Positions 15,979 through 24,300 of a DNA stretch of 36,872 nt are shown here, piece after piece. Position 1 is the first letter of the stretch. Every line of letters starts with the position of its first letter. Location: assembly GCA_002371705.1 (NCBI GenBank), contig DFGI01000065.1, forward strand, positions 1-36,872. Direction: 5' to 3'. Source of the stretch: Bacteroidales bacterium UBA3754 (lineage in GTDB: Bacteria > Bacteroidota > Bacteroidia > Bacteroidales > UBA1715). A program made the translations under genes and the position numbers. Below the pieces are notes generated by a model that searched no databases, was not told the DNA's origin, and saw only the letters and a program-made list of their open reading frames with translations.

Positions 15979-16251
15979 TCACTTTTTAGTTATCACAATT
16001 TTATCTTCCGTTACCATCACCTCGCACCAGTCGGGCGAAACGGTTGTCTGGGTTTGCGAAATGACTTGCAAAAAGTCTTTGTGCAGCACTTCCGAAACGT
16101 CTTTCAGCCGTTCCACGTCAATGTTGGTACGATTGAGCATATCATACACCGTCTGACGGTGTACGTTGAGCAGTTTTGCTAACTCCGAAACCGACATGTC
16201 CTGTCGTTTCATTTCCGCTTTTATAAGCGAGCCAATGTGTAATTTATTCAT
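15979..16251 (-). CDS. Small HTH transcriptional regulator (XRE-like), paralog 2
   Basis: A 90-residue protein paralogous to the one at 11948-12205. It begins HIGSLIKAEMKRQ, then a helix-turn-helix (SVSELAKLLNVHRQTVYDML, residues about 20-39), NIDVERLKDVSEVL and KDFLQVI, plus a 30-residue C-terminal tail with an EVMVTEDKIVITKK strand pair. A repressor or activator role is inferred. Four 19-bp palindromes surround the gene: two near the lipoprotein operon, one just downstream, and one 160 bases upstream of its ATG. Autoregulation and control of these neighbours are therefore plausible. Its ATG overlaps the stop of an uncertain 116-codon frame by four bases. Confidence 0.82.
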   Translation of the reverse strand: MNKLHIGSLIKAEMKRQDMSVSELAKLLNVHRQTVYDMLNRTNIDVERLKDVSEVLHKDFLQVISQTQTTVSPDWCEVMVTEDKIVITKK

Positions 16252-16598
16252 TGTTGTAAATTTTTAACGTTAACACTCCGTTGACGTTTGCGCAAAATCA
16301 ACAATGCAAGAATACGCTCGGATTTGAGTAGGAAGGATGTAGGATTTGAAAATATTTTCACCCCACAACCCGTATAAACACTTGCTTGGCTAAAAAATTT
16401 TTGTAGGGCGTAAGAAATCGCCTTACAAATTCGGCGGATTTTCGACGTTTTGGAGAAAAATATGAAAAATGAAATATTTTTCTCGTAATCCCAAAAGTTG
16501 GCATACTTTTTAGGATTATAATCCCAAAAATCGGTATAATTTTTAGGTTTATTGAAAATCTTGGGGATTTTGAAGAATCTTGGTAAAATTGACGGCAT
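16248..16598 (-). CDS. Uncertain 116-residue ORF containing the 11-residue FWDY repeat
   Basis: The frame starts at an ATG overlapping the stop of the upstream hypothetical gene (TAATG) and ends in a TGA overlapping the ATG of HTH paralog 2 (ATGA). Residues 13-40 include KIFNKPKNYTDFWDYNPKKY, i.e. the translated 33-bp tandem repeat. The remainder is rich in F, I, K and S and resembles no family I know. The neat junctions favour translation, while the composition and the repeat's duplication in a non-coding context (copy 1) argue against it. If it is not a gene, this stretch is an intergenic region of 347 bases holding copy 2 of the repeat and palindrome site 4. Confidence 0.25.
   Translation of the reverse strand: MPSILPRFFKIPKIFNKPKNYTDFWDYNPKKYANFWDYEKNISFFIFFSKTSKIRRICKAISYALQKFFSQASVYTGCGVKIFSNPTSFLLKSERILALLILRKRQRSVNVKNLQQ
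16409..16427. promoter_or_regulatory. Operator-like palindrome, site 4 (upstream of HTH paralog 2)
   Basis: CGTAAGA-N5-CCTTACA has the same layout as sites 1-3 with one symmetrical change in each arm. It is embedded in a longer hairpin (TTGTAGGGCG with CGCCTTACAA, 16401-16428), 160 bases upstream of the HTH gene's start. Confidence 0.5.
16487..16564. repeat. Duplicated 78-bp element, copy 2 (two 33-bp tandem units + 12 bp)
   Basis: Units at 16487-16519 and 16520-16552 followed by tgaaaatcttgg; the same order and spacing as at 11839-11916, with about 85% or more identity by eye. Here it lies between the hypothetical gene ending at 16598 and HTH paralog 2. Confidence 0.85.
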
Positions 16599-17263
16599 TA
16601 TTCTTCGTCAATCTCAACTCTTTCAATGTAATACTCCATTGTGGAAAGTTTCTCTTCCGTCGAAAGCATACTTTTTATGAGCCGCATTGCGTGCCGTTCC
16701 TCAAAGTTAAGGTAATTCAAAAATTCAGGTTGGTTTTTGTGGATATCCAACACTTTTAAAAATACCATGTCCTTGTCTTTCAGAATCTCCTGTTGCTTGA
16801 ATTCGTGGAGTTTATTAACGAATTTTCGTCGCGAAATCGGAAGTTTTTTCCTCTCCTCAAAGTAGAGTTGATAAGCCTCGTCGCTTATAAAGGCGGTTCG
16901 TTCCAAGCCAATTAAATGACGGATTATCTTCAATTCCGCTTCAATCATTTCCAATGGCTCGTTGATGTAGTCGCTAAATGCCTGAAAATCTATTACTTGT
17001 CCGGAACGAATCAGTTTCATTGTTTCTCCAAATGGAGCAACCATTTCTGCCAATTTGGGATAATCAAACGTCCGTTCCTGCAATCGTTTCACGGGAACGA
17101 GGAGTTTGTCGTCCATACGGTTTATGTGGTCAAGATAGCAGAGCCGTCGTATTTTTACATATTTTTCGGCCGCCTCTATTGCTTTTCGAAACGAAGGATA
17201 TATAATTTCAAATCCGTCGCGGTTGGTGATTTTTGCCCCGTTTGCCAAATCTACTCTAAACAT
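16598..17263 (-). CDS. Hypothetical protein, 221 residues, helical
   Basis: The frame is open back to 17410, but the upstream part runs through a strong hairpin and reads unlike protein, so the ATG at 17263 (MFRVDLANGAKITNRDG) is preferred. The protein is mostly helical and charged, with segments YPSFRKAIEAAEKYVKIRRL, LKIIRHLIGLERTAFISDEAY and ERHAMRLIKSMLSTEEKLS. No signal peptide, membrane helix or catalytic motif is visible, and I recognise no family. A 48-base double hairpin stands 50 bases before the start and may attenuate transcription. The stop overlaps an uncertain downstream ORF, and HTH paralog 2 follows. Confidence 0.6.
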   Translation of the reverse strand: MFRVDLANGAKITNRDGFEIIYPSFRKAIEAAEKYVKIRRLCYLDHINRMDDKLLVPVKRLQERTFDYPKLAEMVAPFGETMKLIRSGQVIDFQAFSDYINEPLEMIEAELKIIRHLIGLERTAFISDEAYQLYFEERKKLPISRRKFVNKLHEFKQQEILKDKDMVFLKVLDIHKNQPEFLNYLNFEERHAMRLIKSMLSTEEKLSTMEYYIERVEIDEE

Positions 17264-17312
17264 ACGCAATACAATTTTATTCTGCGTTATGCCACCTTTC
17301 GTATTCAACATA

Positions 17313-17360
17313 TACGACCAACAAAAAACTGCGGGCAAACTTGCTCGCAGTGTGGTCGTA
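17313..17360 (-). terminator. Strong double-arm hairpin: terminator or leader attenuator
   Basis: On the minus strand ACTGCGAGCAA (17351-17341) pairs with TTGCCCGCAGT (17338-17328) with one mismatch, followed by a T run. Outer arms TACGACCA/TGGTCGTA (17313-17320, 17353-17360) enclose it. It sits 50 bases before the ATG at 17263. A second small GC hairpin (17388-17403) precedes it. It may terminate the HD-gene transcript or attenuate the hypothetical gene. Confidence 0.6.
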
Positions 17361-17547
17361 GGAATTGCACCATTAGAAAGGCAAGTAGCCCGCAAAGCAG
17401 GGCATCGCACTTGTATCTTTCTTTATTTGCATATTCCTGAAATTTCCTACGTTTCACTGCGAATAGACAAATAGCAAACGCTATGGTATTATGTTATTAT
17501 TTCCTTTTCTCTACATATTTACATTATTTTGATTTATAAATTCCTTA

Positions 17548-17572
17548 ACACCACACAAAAACCGAATGGTGT
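17548..17572 (-). terminator. Weak hairpin downstream of the HD gene
   Basis: ACACCA (17548-17553) and TGGTGT (17567-17572) form a short stem, extendable with one bulge, 47 bases past the HD stop codon. No T run follows, so the terminator call is weak. The rest of 17411-17618 shows nothing notable. Confidence 0.25.
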
Positions 17573-17618
17573 AAGAATATGCGAAAATAGAAATAAAATT
17601 TGAAATCAAAGAATTTTA

Positions 17619-18269
17619 TTATTCATTTCTCCATTCTTTCATAAATTCGTCGAGAAATTGTTCCAAAAATTTATGACGGGGTTCTGCCAAAACTTTTGCA
17701 GTTGGAGTATTCATTAAGTATTTCAGTTTCAGGAGTTTTTCGTAAAAATGGTTGATGGTAGGTCCATTCGAGTTTCTGTATTCCTCGGCATTTTCGAAAT
17801 CCTGTGGTTCAATTTCGGGATTGTATAATTCACGATTTTTATAACCACCGTAATGGAACGCGCGGGCAACGCCGATTGCGCCAATGGCATCAAGTCGGTC
17901 GGCATCCTGCACTATGGCGCATTCTATCGACGGAACGCCGTTCACATTGAATCCACCTTTATAGGAAATATTTTTTATAATGTCGATGATTTTTGCGATT
18001 TCGGCGGATTTGAATTTTGCTTTCTTGAGAATATTTTCTGTTAATTTCAACCCGATAACAGTGTTTCCATTGCTGAATTTTTCATCAGAAACATCGTGGA
18101 GCAGAGCAGCCGCCTGAATAGTGACAACATCGCCGCCCTCGCTTTGGGCAATAAGTTCCGCATTACGCATCACGCGCAAGGCGTGGGAATAATCGTGGCC
18201 ACATTCCGCATGTTGCAGTGTACGTTTCACCTCCGATTTTATATATTCTATCCGTTTATCGCAATCCAT
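17619..18269 (-). CDS. HD-domain phosphohydrolase (YedJ/YpgQ-like)
   Basis: A 216-residue cytoplasmic metal-dependent phosphohydrolase. Numbered from the ATG at 18269, it shows GHDYSHALRV near 24-33 (first His ligand), LLHDVSD near 56-62 (the HD pair) and QDADRLDAIGAIG near 121-133 (last Asp ligand). This order and spacing match the YedJ/YpgQ group; related proteins are nucleotide pyrophosphatases, but the substrate here is unknown. The frame extends to a TTG at 18290, but that codon is inside the -7 promoter box, so the ATG at 18269 is the start. The gene lies 80 bases downstream of the giant surface-protein gene on the same strand. Confidence 0.88.
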   Translation of the reverse strand: MDCDKRIEYIKSEVKRTLQHAECGHDYSHALRVMRNAELIAQSEGGDVVTIQAAALLHDVSDEKFSNGNTVIGLKLTENILKKAKFKSAEIAKIIDIIKNISYKGGFNVNGVPSIECAIVQDADRLDAIGAIGVARAFHYGGYKNRELYNPEIEPQDFENAEEYRNSNGPTINHFYEKLLKLKYLMNTPTAKVLAEPRHKFLEQFLDEFMKEWRNE

Positions 18270-18287
18270 AGTTGTATGTATATGCCA

Positions 18288-18295
18288 CAAAGGTA
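18288..18295 (-). promoter_or_regulatory. -7 box of the HD phosphohydrolase gene
   Basis: Minus-strand TACCTTTG matches TAnnTTTG exactly, 18 bases before the ATG at 18269. The -33 region has no clear TTTG. The box overlaps the upstream TTG and so decides the start. Confidence 0.5.
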
Positions 18296-18348
18296 TGAAA
18301 TTAATGCGTAATGTTGAATGTTCAATGCTAAATTGTGTTCTATCTCAT

Positions 18349-21300
18349 TTACCGCATCAGCACAACGTTTCCATATCGTTTCTTTTTGCCACGGCCAACT
18401 TCTACCCCGTCCCACACTTTTCCATCAATAAATGTTGCCTCAATCTTCCACACATACACGCCAGCTTCCATCATTTTACCATTGTAGCGTCCGTCCCATT
18501 CGCCAACAAACATTCCGTCACGAACTTCATTGGAATACCATATCATATTGCCCCAGTGGTCGAACACCGCCACCTCGCAAGTTTTTAGATTGAATCCTTT
18601 CGGTGCAAACGTCCGCACGCCAAGCGCAGGGTTAGCAGGTGCGAAAATATCGGGTATATACAAAGCTGAACTACTATTGATAAAGAAACATTCCGTGTAC
18701 GTGTCCCTACAACCAAACGAGTTTTCCACGGTCAGCATTGGACAATTGTATCCATACGAATAATCCTCTTCCAAAATTGGGAGTTTTCGCTGTTCGTATG
18801 GAATCACTGCGTCAATCATATCAAGTGTTTCGTTTTGGTGACCGAAATTCCACAACATAGAATAGGTAACTGGTTCCGCAACCAGAGAATCTCCTACTTT
18901 TCGCCACAGACTGTCCTGAACTGACGTGTTCACAAGTTCCGCCACGTTGCGTAAGCCTGGAATTGACCATGTGAAACTTGCTTTCGGTTTTTCCACAACC
19001 TTAACAAACAGCGTGTCGAAGCCTTCGCAACCAGCCCACGTTTGTTCATATACAGTAAGAGTGTCGTAGCCTGCGTGTGTCCAATCAACGTAGCGAACCG
19101 ACGACGACATGGCATCCTTTGAGTAGTTCAGGTTGTCGCCTTTCACATCCCAATAATACGTACTTGCCGGAGTATATTGCGTATAGTAGCTTTCGGTTGT
19201 TCCAACGCACACACTGTCAACGCCAAACAATTTTGTTTTCGCACCCGGAGCGACTGTCAGCGAAATAGTGTCAGCCAAACTCACACAACCGTGTTCTTCG
19301 TCGTAGTAGTCAATATCGAAGATTTCGAAACGGTACGTTCCCGTGTCGAGCATCTGCTGGCTGGTGAATTTATATTTCGGGCCACGCATAGTTGGAGGAG
19401 CAATATTGTCCAAACTATTCCACGTCATATCAGGACTTCCAAGTGCTTGTAAATCTTTGATTTCATCGCCATGGCAAATCACTTTTGTGAACACAATCGG
19501 CGTACGTGCGCGTTTTTTAACCGTGTATTTCATTGAGACGGTATCGCTGTTGCACGACACGTTGTCGTATTTATAGCGGTAGAATGCTTTCACAACATAT
19601 TCACCTGGATTTTTCGCTGCTTCGGGAACAAGTTTATGGTCTTCCGTATCGAGGTACGCAGTTGATTTTTTGCCGTTTGCGATTGACCATCCCACGAATG
19701 ACGACTCCGTAATTGGCGGCACGAAGGCTGTTGCCTGAATAGTTAATGCCGAATCGTATTCACAGATAATTGTGTCTTCGCCGATTGAGAATGTTGGTTT
19801 ATGAATCACGCGTAAAGTTACAGGAACTTTTTCGCTTACACAACCACGTTGTTCGCGAACAACATAGAACGTCACATCGTTGTTGCCAACAATACTCGTA
19901 TCGGGAGTAAAGGTGTAACCTGTTGTTAGATATTTGGTTGTTTCCTCGTCGGCATACCATTTATCAATGCTCAAGTTTGTTGACAGCGTAGGAATGTTTT
20001 TATTGCCTGCACAAATGCTTGCCCCAATAGGATTTGGCGCAGTCGGTTGTGAATTGATGTTGAGGACAAAAATAGTCAACGGGCCCTCGCAGCCATTCAT
20101 CGTTTGTGAGATATAAAATACTCTTGTTGACGGTGACATATCGGTAATTTGCATCACCTCATCGTTCGACAGCACCGTTGTTTTGTCCGACGAGTACCAC
20201 GTGATATTTTCGCCAATCGCCTTTAACGTTGGAGCATCATCGTAGGTACATACTTGGTTTGGTCCCACAATTTGAGGGCTGTGCGGCAATTCCTTCACCA
20301 ACAACGTAGCAGGTGATGTTTCGCCTTCGCAACCATCAGATGTCACAGCTGCATAATATGTGTATTCACCTGGAGATTCCACATACGGAACATATTTTGT
20401 TCCAACGCCCAAACCAATACCGCCTTGCTTTTCCGCTGTCAAGTACCACGTAACAAACGAATTCTTTTCGACGTCAGATGTGACTCTCACGCTATTCGAC
20501 AACAACGAGCCTGTGTAGCAAACCTCTTCACCTTCTGTTGAAGGAGCCTCGGGACGAGGTTTAACTGTATATTCCCCTTTGACAGCCTTACTGTAACACC
20601 CGTCATCGTAACGCAAAACCCATATTGAGTGTGTTCCAACCGAGTTGTCAAGAGGATTATATTTCGTGCCAATAGCATACTGCGAAACCGAAAGATTGTT
20701 TTTGTAATAATCACCAGGGTCTTCCTCGAACCATGAAAGTTCCCCAACGCCCAAAGCCACACATTCTGGCGTTTGCTCATCGCCATAGCAAACGGATTCT
20801 CCAACTCGTAATGTTGGCGGCAACACATCTTTTACAACTACTGTTGACTTCACTCGGTCAGGACTTGCACATCCAGCCATAATACCCTCCAAAGGTTGGG
20901 CGTTGTATTCTTCGGCATAGAACGAATACGTACCAGCTTTTGACAGCGATGGAGTAAACACTAAATTATCCTGATTCAATGTTTCCAACAACGCCCCTTC
21001 GGAATCATACACTCGGACAACAGATTTATCATTTCGATTTGCCCAATCGCCCAACGTAATGTGCAGTTCGGGTGCCGACTCATATACGCAAACCGAAGCG
21101 GATTCAATGGTTACGTTCGGAACAGGACACGGAATAATCCCAACCGTTGTTGAGTTTCGTTCACTTTCACATCCATCAACAAACTGGGACGCATAGTACG
21201 TTTTGTTGGTAACAATAGAACCTTTATCGGGAGTCGTCCACGGATTGTTCGTCGATGCGATACGCATATCATCGCTACGGGCATACCATCGCATTGTGGC

Positions 21301-24300
21301 ATTTTCCATCAAATTCAAACCTTCGAGCGACACAGGTCTATTTTCTGTAACGAGTGCATAATGGTTTGACAATGAAGGTGTTGGCACAAACCGAATTAAT
21401 ACCGATTGTTGAGCGCTATTGGTACAACCCCAAGCATCGGCATAATTGTAATTAACGGTATATGTGTCGGTTACTTTTCCGTTAAACGTAGGATCAAGCG
21501 TCCCCGAAGCGGAATGCATCGCATTCGGATAATTCACAATCGACCACGAACCAGCTCCAACGCCATTTTTGTGGACATTTACCGACGCATTGAAAACAGC
21601 ATCATTTTGGTCGTAGCAAACAATCGAAGGATTATCTTCATCCAAAGTAATCTCAGGCAACGGAAGAATTATCACCTGCGCGTATGCCATTTCACTCGGA
21701 CACGTGCGGAGTGTGGTTGGTTCCACAGCCACGTAATTCACATAGAAACCAACAGTATCTACAGCCGAAGAGGAAACTGCATGTGCAAATGATGATGAAG
21801 TATTGGATACTTTTTGTTTTTCTGCCGTAAACCATTCCCATTCTTGAACCGCAACCGATGTGGAAGCCTCCAGATTGGCAACATCATCATCGCCCATACA
21901 AGCCTTAACATCCTCAACTACAGGAGCTTTGAACGGACATTCCACAACAAGCACATCAACGGAAGCTTTCTCGCTTTCGCAACCATTGAGCGTTTGCGAC
22001 GCGTAGAACGTGTGTTCTGTTGGCATATTGCCAGCCAGACCGACGTTCCATATCAAAGAATGATTTGAACTAAACGATTCCACTTCGCTATTGAACCAAT
22101 TAACTTCCGCGCCATCAAGAACCTGCGCAGACAGTTGCGGTGCACTGTTTTCCGTAACGATTGACGTATGACCAGTAAGCACAGGTTCAGGTACGTATTG
22201 TACTGTAAGCGTCATCGAAGCGGAATTCTCACATTCTTTTCCATCTTTGTATGTATATCTTACCGTATATTCACCAGTTGTATATTCCTTAAAATCAGAG
22301 CGGAAGATACCAGAAGTTTCGTTGATTGCCGTTGGTTCATTTTCCACCGACCACAACCCCGAGCCAGGACCATTTTCGTGGAAATCGAGTTGTGAAACAT
22401 TCATAAGAACATTACCTTCGTTGTAGCATATCAGTCTGTCTTCCAACACTATAGTAGGCAAAGGCAAGACCACAAGTGATACTTGGGCTTTTTGACTTTC
22501 ACATAATTCGCCACTTTGCGGCTCCGTAGCCAAATAACTTACAGAGAACATTGTAGTTCCAGCATCTTCTACCGAAACCGAATGATGATACGTATTAGTT
22601 TCCTCATTAGCAATTACAGAGCCATCCGCATTGTACCAAATCCATTTTGCCGACGTGGCTTCGTTTGTTGAAGCGGAAATATCAGTTAATGTTCCGTTAA
22701 CACAAACAGTTTGCCCTTCGGCAGTTGGTTTTCCATACGGGCAGTCAACAATAGAGACCTTTTGTTCCACACGTTCGCTTTCGCAGCCGTTCACCGTTTG
22801 ACTTATCCAGTAACTTCGTGTTGTTTTTTGAGTAGGGTCGATGTCAGTAATTGTCCACGGATTATCGTTTGAAGCTATTGTTGATGCAGTTTTTGCAAAG
22901 AACCAATTTACGCTGTAGTCTTTTGTTGATTCTATATTGTTGGCGGAAACAACCACAGGATCGGGTTTTGTTACAATGCCTTTGTATTCCGTCACAGTTG
23001 GCGTTTGAGCATATTCCACATCAACCCGAATAGTTTTCTCAAACGAACAATTTTTGGTGTCGGTATAAGAATACGTTATTTGGTACGAGTGGTCCCTATC
23101 TGTTTCGGAGGTTTGTTCATCGTCTTCGAATGTTGGGTCGAAAATGCCTGTCAAAGCATCAATTCCGCCCGTTTTTCCTACCACGTTCCACGACCAAGAG
23201 CCTTCGGTTATTCCTGTTGATTTCACACCGTTTACAATTGCGGAAAGGGTTCTGCTACCATCGGCATAACAGAGCAGCGTGTCATTCATTTTAATGTCGG
23301 GAGCTTTATTAACCGTAATTGTTACTGGCGATTTTGGACTTTCGCATTCTCGGTCGTTAACGGCGGCGACTTTAGCTTTATAGCTTACAAAATATGTTTG
23401 CACAATCTCATTTTCAGCAGTAATGCCATGGGCAAATGAACTTGTTCCATTATCGTCGGCAACACTGTGCGAAGTAACCCCATCGGGTTCGTACCACAGC
23501 CATTCCGTTGGATTATCGCCAATAGCAGCAACGTCGGTCGAAGCCGTCAAGGCAGGCATAGTTTCGTCAAATTGGCAAGCCACAATCGGTTCTGCCGTAG
23601 GAGCATTCCACGGACAATCGCGCAAATCCAATTTTGCCTCAACCAAATCACTTTCACAACCATAATTGTCGGTCTGCGAAACCCAGTATGATTTTACATA
23701 CGAAGACCTGCCCTCCACTTCTGTTTGTAATTCTTCTCTATTAGGCGTAAACGCCTTAGTGTTCGGTTCATTTAAAATCGTAGATTTTTGTTCATTGCCG
23801 TACCACGTGATAGTTTTGCCTGTGGAAACAGTCGTAGCCGACATAAAATCATCAGGAATCAAACTTATTTCGTCAATCAGCCATGTTTTATCAGCTGTTG
23901 TGGGTGGTTTTACAGCATGTGCGGTGACCTGTTTTGCCGCAATAGTCTGACATTGCTTTGTGACTGTGCCAAAAACATGGTCTTCCACAACCGTATATTG
24001 AATAGGACATTTTACAGAATTTTTTGTTCCAATTGCAGCTGATGGATCCCATTGTTTCAAATCAGCATCAAAACCAGCAACCCCAGTAATATTATGTAAT
24101 ATACCTGTTGCCGGAGTCATTTTGAATGTTACTGCGCCGTCAGCCACACAAACGTGTTCTGGAGCTTCAAAGGTCACTACAGGATTTGCAATTACCTTAA
24201 TCATTACAGGGAGTCCACCTGACCAACAACCATGTTCGCTGTCGTATTCCGCAACATAAATTGTTCGTTCCGACGGAACTGACTTGTCGTAACTTGGCAA

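Noticed and set aside
11839..16564. Short repeats as a CRISPR array
   Set aside because: Only two adjacent units per site, no spacers between them, and no cas genes in the window.
12206..17600. Insertion sequence or transposase in the accessory region
   Set aside because: No transposase or integrase frame and no clear terminal repeats with target duplications were seen, despite several inverted repeats.
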